Both the position numbers and the translations under genes were made by a program. Under the pieces are notes generated by a model that saw nothing but the letters and a program-made list of their open reading frames with translations, had not been told where the DNA came from and made no database searches. A stretch of DNA of 64,000 nt from an uncultured Alistipes sp. (GTDB taxonomy: Bacteria > Bacteroidota > Bacteroidia > Bacteroidales > Rikenellaceae), in assembly GCA_900541585.1 (NCBI GenBank), contig UQKD01000014.1:25487-89486 (forward strand), written 5' to 3'. Below, piece by piece: positions 1 through 9,096 of the stretch (position 1 is its first letter; the number at the start of each line of letters is the position of its first letter).

Positions 1-10
1 CAACCTTTAT

Positions 11-1597
11 ATGAAGAGAAACGCAAAAATCCTGCTTTCCCTGGCCGCCGCCGTGCTCTTTGCGGCATCGGTCCGCGCCGGGCTGCCGCCCCTCCCCGAC
101 AAACCGGGGGCCACGGTCAAGGGCTATGTCGAATGCGAAGGCCGCGGTGTCGAAGGGGTCGTCGTCTCCGACGGCTTCAACGTCACGAAGACCGATGCCG
201 AAGGCCGTTACTGGCTCAAAACCAAGCTCTCGCGCTCGGAGTTCGTGATGATCTCCACGCCGCGCGGCTACGATCCGGAGGTCTATTCGGGCTTTCTGCC
301 CAAATTCTTTTATGCCCTCGACAAGACGGCGGGCAAAAAAGAGGTGCAGCGGTTCGATTTCCACCTCACGCGCGCCGCCAACGACGATTACACGCTGCTC
401 GTGGTGGCCGACGAGCACGTCTCGGGCCGCGTGATCGACATCCCGCCCGGCAGCGGCAACGTCATCGCGCCGGTCGACTCGGTGCAGTTCCGCAATGACT
501 TCATGCCCCGGCTGGTGGAGTACGCCGACAGTCTGATGCGGCGCACGCCGGTCTACGGGCTGAATCTGGGCGACATGACCCATTCGGAGTACTGGTTCCG
601 CAACAAGACGGGCATGCCTGAGTACCTGCGGCTGGCCAAAGATACCCCCTTCCTGATGTACCACGTCATCGGCAACCACGACCATTGCCACAAATACGAA
701 AACGACTACGAGGCCGAAGCCGAATACCGCCGGTATTTCGGCCCGACCTACTATTCGTTCAACATCGGCAAGGTCCACTACGTCGTGCTCGACGACATGC
801 TCTACCACGGACGCAACAAATACGACAAGATCATCGCCCCGGAGCAGCTTTCGTGGCTCTACAAGGACCTCCGGGCGCTCGATCCGGAGATCCGGCAGCT
901 CGTCGTGGCCTGCCATGTGCCCCTCGTGGCCAATAACGGCGCGTGGGACGACATCTGGTACAACCTCAAGAACAAGGACGAACTGTTCGTGCTGCTGCAG
1001 GACTACGACGTGACCATTATGACGGGCGACTGGCACACCGAAGGCACGACGCGCATCAGCGACCGGATGGTGGAGTACGTCCACCCGGCCATCACGGGCA
1101 ACTGGTGGTATCGGCAGGGCATCTGCTGCAACGGCTATCCGGCGGCTTTCACCGAATACGTTTTCCGGGGCGACCGCCTCGAAAGCCGCTCGCTCGTCGA
1201 CTGGGCCAACGGCAACAGCAAACAGCAGTTCCGGATTTACAACCGGGGCGTGACCTCGAATACGGGCATCGCGAGCGCTTCGCAGCTCGACCCCGCGGGC
1301 GGCGCGCCGTCGGTGCTGGTCTTCTTCTGGGGCATCGCGCCCAACTGGACGTTCGTCTGCCGGGAGAACGGCGAACAGACCTACGGCCGCGGCCGACTGG
1401 TCCAGCGTTACGACCTCCTGGCCCGCTCGCTGGTCGAGGAGGGCGTCGTCCCCTACGAACGCTACACGTGGCTCAAACAGAAGCCCGTGCGCCTCTACCT
1501 CTACACCCCGAAGGATCCCGGCGCCGAGATCGAGATCGTCGGCACGGACCACATCCGCAACCGCGATTTCCGGGTGGTCACGCGGATCGAACGTTAA
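11..1597 (+). CDS. Secreted calcineurin-like metallophosphoesterase
   Basis: A 528-residue exported phosphoesterase. A signal peptide covers about residues 1-23. A small beta-sandwich N-terminal domain (about 33-120) is followed by the metallophosphoesterase fold. Metal-ligand motifs are visible in order: D134-E-H136, GDMTH at 187-191, GNHDH at 221-225, H302 in the ACHVP strand, and GDWH at 339-342 in place of the usual GHxH. The family hydrolyses phosphomonoesters or diesters with two metal ions. It lies 25 bp upstream of a SusC gene and is probably co-transcribed with it. I infer that it removes phosphate from the glycan the locus targets. Upstream control lies outside the window, so this may not be the first gene of the operon. 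Confidence 0.88.
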   Translation: MKRNAKILLSLAAAVLFAASVRAGLPPLPDKPGATVKGYVECEGRGVEGVVVSDGFNVTKTDAEGRYWLKTKLSRSEFVMISTPRGYDPEVYSGFLPKFFYALDKTAGKKEVQRFDFHLTRAANDDYTLLVVADEHVSGRVIDIPPGSGNVIAPVDSVQFRNDFMPRLVEYADSLMRRTPVYGLNLGDMTHSEYWFRNKTGMPEYLRLAKDTPFLMYHVIGNHDHCHKYENDYEAEAEYRRYFGPTYYSFNIGKVHYVVLDDMLYHGRNKYDKIIAPEQLSWLYKDLRALDPEIRQLVVACHVPLVANNGAWDDIWYNLKNKDELFVLLQDYDVTIMTGDWHTEGTTRISDRMVEYVHPAITGNWWYRQGICCNGYPAAFTEYVFRGDRLESRSLVDWANGNSKQQFRIYNRGVTSNTGIASASQLDPAGGAPSVLVFFWGIAPNWTFVCRENGEQTYGRGRLVQRYDLLARSLVEEGVVPYERYTWLKQKPVRLYLYTPKDPGAEIEIVGTDHIRNRDFRVVTRIER

Positions 1598-1622
1598 ACG
1601 AAGCACCCTAAACACTACCTAT

Positions 1623-4600
1623 ATGAAAAAATTCTGCAAAATGATCGGCGCGCTGCTCGTGCTGGTATCGGTCACCGTCTCTTCGCTCGCGGCCCAGCCG
1701 GCCGCCGAGGTGCGGGGAACCGTGACCGACGGCGACAGCGGCAGGCCGTTGGCCGGTGTGAGCGTCAGGCTCTCCGGCTCGGCGACGGCAACCACGACCG
1801 ACGCGAAGGGCGCCTACGCCATCCGGGCAGCCTCGGCCGCGGCCGTGCTCGAATTCTCCTGCGGGGGCTATCTGGCCCGGAAGGTCCCGACCCAGGGCCG
1901 GACGCAGGTCGACGTCGCGCTGAAACCCGCACCCCGCGAAACGGGCGTGGTGAAGGGCCTCGTCACGGACAGCGACACCGGCGCTCCGCTGGCCGGCGTG
2001 ACGGTCGTGCTCTCGGGTTCGGCGCGCGGAACCACGACCGACGCCAAAGGCGCCTACACCCTCCGGGTGCAGTCGGCCGAATCGGTCCTCGACTTCTCCT
2101 ACCTGGGCTACGTGTCCCAGAAAATCCGCGTCGGCAACCGCTCGCAGATCGACGTGACGCTGACGGCCGACAACAAGGACATCGACGAGGTGGTCGTGAT
2201 CGGTTACAGCGAAGTGAAGAAGACCGACCTCACGGGTTCGGTGACCAACGTCAGGATGGGCGACATCAAGGACATTCCGGTGGTCTCGGTGGACCAGGCG
2301 TTGCAGGGCCGTGTAGCCGGGGCCGACATCATGTCCACGTCGGGCGACCCGACGGCCTCGACTTCGATCCGCATCCGCGGCACGCGCTCGATCACGGCTT
2401 CGAACGAGCCGCTGATCGTCGTTGACGGCATCATCGACGCCGTACAGGACCTGAGCGACATCAACTCGGCCGACATCGAGTCGATCTCGGTGCTCAAGGA
2501 CGCCTCGTCGACGGCCATCTACGGCGCGCGCGGCTCGAACGGCGTGATCATCGTCACCACGAAGAAGGGCAATCCCACGGTGAGCAAGCCGTGGATCACG
2601 CTCAAGGCCGACATGGGTTTTTCGCAGCTGCCCCGCGGTCTCGACGTGATGAACGCCACGGAGTTCGCCCTCTTCCGCAACGACGTGACCTATTTCAACT
2701 GGCAGATGGGCAACCGTCCGGTCCAGGATTACACCTACAACGACCCCTATTCGCTGGGCCGGGGGACCGACTGGATCGACGAGATCACCCGCACGGCTCC
2801 CTACCAGAATTACAACCTCTCGGTGTCGGGCCGTTCGAAGACGAGTAGCTACTTTGTGTCGCTGGGTTACAGCGACATTCAGGGTATCGTCGACGACAGC
2901 GGGTTTCAGCGTACGACGGCCCGCGTCAACGTGTCGCACGACTTCGCCAAGTGGATCACGGCGGGCGTCAATTCGTCGATCTCCTACCGCGACGAGGCCA
3001 ACAACAAGGCCAACATCGGCGGTTCGTCGGTGTGGAACGCCGCGACCTACCTCGCCCCGACGCTCAGCCCGGAGGACACCTACAATCCCTTCTACGGCTC
3101 GGGCCAGACGATCAACAATCCGCGTTACACGATCGACCTGAACGAGAACACGCTGGAGCGTTTCGCCTCGACCAATACGTTATATGTCGACCTGAAACCC
3201 GTTGAGGGTCTGAAGATCAGCAGCAAGTTCACCTACTACCTCTACCAGCGCCACGACTACCGTTTCTACCCGAGCACGCTGCCCGTCAGAAACGAGGGCG
3301 AGGGCGGCGAGGGCTACCGCGCCGAGTACGACACGCGCACGCTCTCGACCGAGAACACCGCGACCTACGCCTACACCGCCAAAACGGGCCACTATTTCGA
3401 CGTGATGGGCGGTTTCACGGGGTCGAAGTCGCGCCTGAACGGGCTGGACCTGAGCGCCAAGGGCCTGATCGTCGACGACAACAAGTGGAACAACATGAAC
3501 GGTATCTACGACAAGCAGAACTACACCAGCACCTCCTACACCAACTACATTACGAAGATGTCGGTGCTGGCCCGCGTGAACTACAACTACAAGAAACGCT
3601 ACTACCTGACGCTGACGGGGCGTTACGACGGTTCGTCGAACTTCGCCGCCAACCACAAGTGGGGCTTCTTCCCTTCGGCGGCCGTCAAGTGGAGCATTTC
3701 GAACGAATACTTCATGCGCCGCGTGCGCTGGATCGAGGAGCTGTCGCTGCGCGTGAGCGCCGGGCGCACGGGCAACGACGCCATCAAGCCCTACCGGTCG
3801 ATCGAGGCCTACACCTCGACTTCGGGCGGCTACCTGCTCGGCGGCACGCAGTCGACGGCGTTCTATCCGACCCGCGTGGCGAGCGACAATCTCACGTGGG
3901 AGACCACCGACCTCTATAACGCCGCCATCGACGCCTCGCTGTTCAAGAAACGCCTGAACATCACCTTCGAAGGCTACATTTCGAAAACCCGCGACCTGCT
4001 GCTGTCGGTCCAGAAGGCCGCGCAGTCGGGCTTCCCGAGCCATTTCGAAAATATCGGCCGCACGTCGAACAAGGGCCTCGAACTGACCGTCGAGACGCGC
4101 AACATCGTCAAGCCCAAGTTCTCGTGGTCCACCTCCCTCACGCTGTCGCACAACAAACAGCAGGTCGAGGACATCGGCTCCGAAGATTTCGTCAGCGCGA
4201 TGAACAGCCCCGGCAACAGCCAGTACATGATGTACGGCTACGTCAAGGGCCGTCCGCTCAACGCCCTGTGGGGCTTCAAGTACGGCGGCGTGTGGCACAA
4301 CCAGGAGGAGATCGAGCGCAACAAGGTGACTAACACCTACGTTTCGGCGACCACCTCCGTCAGCCCGGGGCTGCCGCGCTACGTCGACACCAACAACGAC
4401 GGCGCGCTGGACCAGAAGGACCTGGTCTACCTGGGCAACGCCGATCCCACGATCTACGGCGGTTTGCAGAATACGTTCAACATCGGGCAGCTGAAAGTGG
4501 GTGTCTACTTTGCCTATTCGCTCGGCGGCAAGATCTACAACTATTCGGAACTCTACATGTCGGGCAGTTTCTCGGCCAACCAGTACCGCTACATGGCCAA

Positions 4601-4934
4601 TTCGTGGCATCCGGTGCGCAACCCCGATTCCGACCTGCCCCGTGCGGGCGCCGTGCAGGTCCACGTCCCGAGCGATTTGCAGGTGCACGACGCGTCGTAC
4701 CTGCGGCTGAAAAACGTCTCGGTGGCCTATACGTTCGACCTGCGCAAGCGGGTGAGGTGGCTGCGCGACATCACGCTGAGCGTCAGCGGCGAGAACCTCT
4801 ACCTGTGGTCGAAGTACAACGGTTTCGACCCCGATGTCTCGACTTCGAGCGAAAGCTCGACGCTGCGCCGCGTCGACATGGGCGCCTATCCGCGGGCGCG
4901 CACGGTGATCTTCAGCGTCCAAATCCGCTACTAA
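1623..4934 (+). CDS. susC: SusC/RagA-family TonB-linked outer-membrane transporter with duplicated N-terminal domain
   Basis: A 1103-residue outer-membrane importer. After a signal peptide (about 1-24) there are two consecutive carboxypeptidase-regulatory-like beta-sandwich domains, about residues 29-105 and 112-185. They share the pattern VTD.D.G.PLAGV...LSGSA..TTTDAKGAY, so they look like a tandem duplication; SusC proteins normally carry one copy. The TonB-box-like stretch DEVVVIGYS, the plug (about 200-320, with the DVRIRGTRS-type and DASSTAIYGARGSNGV segments) and a C-terminal barrel follow. The family imports oligosaccharides with a SusD lipoprotein lid. Here the adjacent SusD gene is frameshifted. 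Confidence 0.95.
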   Translation: MKKFCKMIGALLVLVSVTVSSLAAQPAAEVRGTVTDGDSGRPLAGVSVRLSGSATATTTDAKGAYAIRAASAAAVLEFSCGGYLARKVPTQGRTQVDVALKPAPRETGVVKGLVTDSDTGAPLAGVTVVLSGSARGTTTDAKGAYTLRVQSAESVLDFSYLGYVSQKIRVGNRSQIDVTLTADNKDIDEVVVIGYSEVKKTDLTGSVTNVRMGDIKDIPVVSVDQALQGRVAGADIMSTSGDPTASTSIRIRGTRSITASNEPLIVVDGIIDAVQDLSDINSADIESISVLKDASSTAIYGARGSNGVIIVTTKKGNPTVSKPWITLKADMGFSQLPRGLDVMNATEFALFRNDVTYFNWQMGNRPVQDYTYNDPYSLGRGTDWIDEITRTAPYQNYNLSVSGRSKTSSYFVSLGYSDIQGIVDDSGFQRTTARVNVSHDFAKWITAGVNSSISYRDEANNKANIGGSSVWNAATYLAPTLSPEDTYNPFYGSGQTINNPRYTIDLNENTLERFASTNTLYVDLKPVEGLKISSKFTYYLYQRHDYRFYPSTLPVRNEGEGGEGYRAEYDTRTLSTENTATYAYTAKTGHYFDVMGGFTGSKSRLNGLDLSAKGLIVDDNKWNNMNGIYDKQNYTSTSYTNYITKMSVLARVNYNYKKRYYLTLTGRYDGSSNFAANHKWGFFPSAAVKWSISNEYFMRRVRWIEELSLRVSAGRTGNDAIKPYRSIEAYTSTSGGYLLGGTQSTAFYPTRVASDNLTWETTDLYNAAIDASLFKKRLNITFEGYISKTRDLLLSVQKAAQSGFPSHFENIGRTSNKGLELTVETRNIVKPKFSWSTSLTLSHNKQQVEDIGSEDFVSAMNSPGNSQYMMYGYVKGRPLNALWGFKYGGVWHNQEEIERNKVTNTYVSATTSVSPGLPRYVDTNNDGALDQKDLVYLGNADPTIYGGLQNTFNIGQLKVGVYFAYSLGGKIYNYSELYMSGSFSANQYRYMANSWHPVRNPDSDLPRAGAVQVHVPSDLQVHDASYLRLKNVSVAYTFDLRKRVRWLRDITLSVSGENLYLWSKYNGFDPDVSTSSESSTLRRVDMGAYPRARTVIFSVQIRY

Positions 4935-4952
4935 TCAAAAACGACTACGACC

Positions 4953-6451
4953 ATGAAATCCATAAAATTGGTTTTGCTGACGGTGACCGCCGCGCTCACG
5001 GGCGCCTGCTCGCTCCAGGAAACGCCCGAGTTCTTCGTCAACCGGAGCAACTTCTACCGCAACAAGTCGGAGTGTATCGCCGGATTGAACAGCTGCTACA
5101 TTCCGCTCAAGACGATCTATAACTTCAATTTCGGCGTGATGACCGAGGGCGTCACCGACCTGCTGTTCCACAATTCGCCGACGGTCTACGATTCGCGCCT
5201 CGAAATCTCGCCCGCGCTGCCCGGCTACGGGGCTACGGTGTGGACGCAGGGCTACAAGGCCGTGATGTACTGCAACGCCGCCATCGAGGGCATCAAAAAG
5301 GCCACGGTGAGCGAGGAGGACCGCCGCAAACTGCTGGCCGAGGGCGTGATCCTGCGCGCGATGTACTACTACCTGCTCACGTCGGTCTTCGGCGCGTGCC
5401 GTTCTACACGATCGACGTCAGCACTGAGGAGCTGCTCAACCAGACGGCCCGCCTGCCGCGCATGCCGGCCGCCGAGACGCGCGATTATCTGATCGGGGAG
5501 TTGATGACGATGGTTCCCGACCTCGACCAGGTGCGTTCGTCGGAGGTCGCCGACAACCGCATGGGCGCCGCCGTGGGGTGGATGCTCGCCGCCAAGATGG
5601 CGATGTGGAACAAGCAGTGGGACACGGCGCTCGAAGCGCTCGCGGAACTGGAGAAGATTTACGGCACGCTCGACCAGTACCCGCTTTCGGACATTCCGTT
5701 CCGCATGAAGAACACTCCCGAGTCGATCCTCGAAATCCAGCACACCTACACCTCCGGCGGGCTGATCTACACCTCGAACTACGCCTGTATCTGCATGCCC
5801 AACCAGACCACCCAGGAGTCGGGAACCGACGTGTTCGACGGCGTGAAGATCGAGGAACTGGGCGACGATGCCAACGTGTGGCCCGGCATGCGCCCCAACC
5901 TGGTCTTCAGCGCCGGACTGCAAACCCGCACGGGCGGAGACCGCCGCGTGGAGATGAACCTCGCGTGGGAGTACGGCGGGCAGGAGTTCAAGAGCGTCGG
6001 CACGCGGCCGTGGCTCGGCCCGAAATTCTGGTGTCCCGGCATGCGCGACAGCTACGACTCGAACAACTACAAGGTTTTCCGCTATGCCGACGCCGTGCTG
6101 ATGGCAGCCGAGTGCTGGTGCATGAAGGAGAACCTGGAGCAGACGAAATACTACCTCAACCAGGTGAAGGAGCGTGCGGGCATCGCCGCGTTCACGGTCT
6201 TCAAGAGCTGGGAGCGGACGCTCGAAGAGATTCAGAACGAGCGTGCCCGTGAGCTGATCGGCGAGTTCCAGCGCAAGTTCGACCTCGTAAGGTGGGGCAT
6301 CTGGTATACGAAGACCCTCGAATCGGCCGACTACGAGACGGTGCGCAACGCTATTCTGCCCTGCCACGAGTACTACCCGATCCCCGACACGCAGGTGGTC
6401 TACTCGGGCTATGCGCTCGACAACAAGGAGTATGAGAAATACGGACTTTAA
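4953..6451 (+). pseudogene. susD: SusD/RagB-family surface lipoprotein, interrupted by a single-base frameshift
   Basis: The first frame starts at 4953 with a lipoprotein signal ending LTGAC and carries SusD-like sequence up to TSVFG (about 5393). The second frame continues the same protein from VPFYTIDV (5396 onward) to the stop at 6451. At 5391-5398 the reads are ggc gc gtg; one extra base between 5394 and 5396 (for example gac, giving the common SusD motif FGDVPFY) would restore a continuous protein of about 499 residues. SusD proteins bind glycan and cap the SusC barrel. The rest of the gene looks intact, with a C-terminal RARELIGEF.RKFDLVRWG motif. It is therefore a very recent mutation, a phase-variable state or a sequencing error. 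Confidence 0.88.
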
Positions 6452-6468
6452 CCTAAAAACGGAACATT

Positions 6469-7494
6469 ATGAGATTCAGTTATAAAGGCATTGCATTGCT
6501 GGTGGCGCTCTGCGGGGCGGCCGGCGGCTGCAACGAGCCGTTCGAACCGACGATCCGCCTGGCCGTGGACAACAACAGGGTCGAACTGCCGGCGTCGGAG
6601 GGCATGACCCGCGTGATGGTCTACTCGACAGGCGGGTGGTCGCTCGCCGTGGATTCGGAGTCCGGTGGCTCATGGGCGCGGATCGACCGGGATTCGGGCC
6701 GTGAAAACGGCGACTTCGTCTTCGAATACGACGCCAACGGCGGGTTGTCGCGCACGGCGACCGTCCGCATCGTGTCCGGGGACCGCCATTGCGAGGTGGT
6801 GATGTCCCAGGCCGCGGGAATCACCGACCCGACGCTGACCGTCACGCCCGGAAGCGTCGCGCTGCTGGGCGAGGGGTGTCCCGTGGAGATGGCCCTGGCG
6901 AGCAACCTCGGTCCCGACCTCCAACGCGTGCGGTACGAAGTCTCCTACGCCGAGGACAGCGGCGAAGGGTGGATCGGCCAGGTGGCGCTCGACGACGAGT
7001 CGCTGCGCTTCACGGTGGACGACAACACCACCGGGGCGATGCGTTTCGCCACGGTGACCCTCTGGGTCGCGGACGGCGACGGCACGCGCTACGAGACCCG
7101 CGCCACCGTCACGCAGAGCGACGAAGCGCTGAAACTGACCATGACGCCCGCCGGGGAATCCCATGCCGCGGCGGCCTACGGCGAAACTTTCCGGCAGGCC
7201 TTCGAATGCAACATCCCGGCGATTTACGGCGACGTGACGTTCCTGTGCGACTACCTGACGGGCGCCGAAGGCTGGCTCGCGAACCATACCGTCGACCGCG
7301 AAAAGGGTCTGGTGAGTGTGAAAATTCCGGCCAATCCCGCCGCGCCGCGTTCGGCGCGCTTCGCCCTGCGCTACGACAACGGACGCGGACGCACGATCAC
7401 CACCGACTACGTGACCCTGACGCAGGAGAAGTGCGACATCGGCGGCGTGGACGGCGACCAGATGGAGGGCGAGAAGGACGACAACGAGTGGTAA
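6469..7494 (+). CDS. BACON-domain surface lipoprotein
   Basis: A 341-residue lipoprotein with a lipobox around GAAGGC (Cys about 22), followed by repeated beta-sandwich modules. The first, about residues 30-115, has the BACON pattern: LPASEG.TRVMVYSTGGWSL, then SWARIDRDSG and a terminal VVMSQAAG strand. Two further related modules (about 120-215 and 220-325) end in VTQSD and LTQEK. BACON domains are linked to carbohydrate or mucin binding in Bacteroidota. Its position directly after susC/susD suggests a SusE/F-like surface glycan-binding protein. The C-terminus is short and acidic. Confidence 0.75.
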   Translation: MRFSYKGIALLVALCGAAGGCNEPFEPTIRLAVDNNRVELPASEGMTRVMVYSTGGWSLAVDSESGGSWARIDRDSGRENGDFVFEYDANGGLSRTATVRIVSGDRHCEVVMSQAAGITDPTLTVTPGSVALLGEGCPVEMALASNLGPDLQRVRYEVSYAEDSGEGWIGQVALDDESLRFTVDDNTTGAMRFATVTLWVADGDGTRYETRATVTQSDEALKLTMTPAGESHAAAAYGETFRQAFECNIPAIYGDVTFLCDYLTGAEGWLANHTVDREKGLVSVKIPANPAAPRSARFALRYDNGRGRTITTDYVTLTQEKCDIGGVDGDQMEGEKDDNEW

Positions 7495-7514
7495 CCGATT
7501 AAACAGACGCGAAA

Positions 7515-9071
7515 ATGAAAAAGATACAGTACCTATTGACGGCCTGCGGCCTGCTGCTGGCGGGGTGTTCCGAAACGCCCGGCGGGGACGCCGCACAGCC
7601 TGCACCCGCTCCGGTGAAATACGTTTCGCTGCGAATCTCCGCAGCCGCCGGAACACGTGCCGGACTGGACGGAGACCTGCGGGTGAAATTCCGTCCGGGC
7701 GACATGATCGACATCAACGGCAGGCCCTACGAGGTCTTCCTGCTCGACGACGGCTCGGCTGCCGTGCCCGAGGTCCCCGAAGCCGACCGTTATGAGGCCG
7801 TGTTCCCCTCGGCCTACAACTTCCTCCAGCAGACGCGGGAGGGGGCGAACTTCAAACTGCCGCTGGCGCAGTTCTACGCCGGCCCCGGCACCTTCGGGCA
7901 CAACGCGATGCCGATGTACGGCGAAGCGACGGGCATCGACGGGGACAAGGGCTACGTGAACCTGACGATGCGCACCCTTTGCGGCGTGCTGAAACTGACG
8001 CTCAAGGGTTCGGCGACGATCAACACCATCCTTGTCGAGGACCGGTCGGGCGCTCCGGTTTCGGGCTACGCCACGCTCGGGACCGACGGCGAGGGGAATA
8101 AAATCCTCGTGCCGGGAACGGCGAGTTCGGCCCGTGCCTACCGTCTGGTGATGAACTGCGGCGGAGCGGGCGAGGGCGTTGCCCTGAACGAGGGCGGGAC
8201 CGACTTTTACATCGTGATGCCCGCCCGGGAGTACGCTTCGGGCCTGAAAATCCGCATCACCGACCGTTCGCACCGGGCGATGACCGTCGATTCGCCGACG
8301 CCGCGCACGATCCGGCGCAACGTGGTGACCGAGACCCCGGCGATCGAGTACGCCCCCGACGCCGATTTGGTGTTCGCCGAGTATTTCGACGCCTGCACGT
8401 GGGGCGGCGACTATGTCGGCGGCACGAAGGGCTATTCGCCCTCGCAGACCGAGAAGCAGCAGGCCGACGGCAGTCTGGCCGGGACGACCGCTGTCGGATC
8501 GTCGACGGGCCTCGAGGAGGCTCCCTTCTACGTGATGGAGAATGCGGCCGGCACGGCCGACTACTCCAATTCGTGGAACATCGCGCCGCCGTCGGCCGTC
8601 AACAACGTCACGGCGGACTATATCCGCAACCGCAACCTCTACGACTGGACCTACCTCTACCGCTGCGCCGAGTTCCAGGGCTGCCTGCGCGTGGGGTCGC
8701 CGACGCTGGGCCGCGGTAAGATCCACACGCCGAAGCTGGCGAACATCCCCGCCGGCGATACGCGCCGGGCGCAGATCACCTTCCGCATCTGCTACGTCGA
8801 AGGGGCGAACATGACCGACTCGTTCCAGAGCTGGATCGACAAGGGAACCTATCAGGAGGTCTGCATCAACGGAGAGCCGATGACCTTCACACCCGCCACG
8901 TCGGCCTATATCCCCAACGCCGCGATCGGGACCGACGGCTGGGCCGAGGTGCGGCTGATCGCCGGCGGCGTGTCGAAGGACACCTCGTTCAACTTCTTCG
9001 AGAGGACCGGCACGGCGGCCACGACGAGCTACTATTTCGTCGACGACATCGAAGTCCGCCTGCTGGATTGA
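7515..9071 (+). CDS. Fimbrillin-like lipoprotein of the SusCD-type operon
   Basis: A 518-residue lipoprotein with signal and lipobox ending LLAGC (Cys about 18). The N-terminal half contains strands typical of fimbrillin-like proteins: VSLRISAAAGTRAG, then FRPGDMIDINGRPYEV and DRYEAVFPSAYN. The C-terminal half, from about residue 285 (VFAEYFDACTWGGDYVGG), looks like a separate jelly-roll module similar to those that follow fimbrillin or BACON domains in PUL lipoproteins. No catalytic motif is visible. It starts 20 bp after the BACON gene and is probably surface exposed, binding glycan or partner proteins. That role is inferred from position. Confidence 0.65.
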   Translation: MKKIQYLLTACGLLLAGCSETPGGDAAQPAPAPVKYVSLRISAAAGTRAGLDGDLRVKFRPGDMIDINGRPYEVFLLDDGSAAVPEVPEADRYEAVFPSAYNFLQQTREGANFKLPLAQFYAGPGTFGHNAMPMYGEATGIDGDKGYVNLTMRTLCGVLKLTLKGSATINTILVEDRSGAPVSGYATLGTDGEGNKILVPGTASSARAYRLVMNCGGAGEGVALNEGGTDFYIVMPAREYASGLKIRITDRSHRAMTVDSPTPRTIRRNVVTETPAIEYAPDADLVFAEYFDACTWGGDYVGGTKGYSPSQTEKQQADGSLAGTTAVGSSTGLEEAPFYVMENAAGTADYSNSWNIAPPSAVNNVTADYIRNRNLYDWTYLYRCAEFQGCLRVGSPTLGRGKIHTPKLANIPAGDTRRAQITFRICYVEGANMTDSFQSWIDKGTYQEVCINGEPMTFTPATSAYIPNAAIGTDGWAEVRLIAGGVSKDTSFNFFERTGTAATTSYYFVDDIEVRLLD

Positions 9072-9096
9072 CAAAACCCTTCAAAACAAAGACTCC

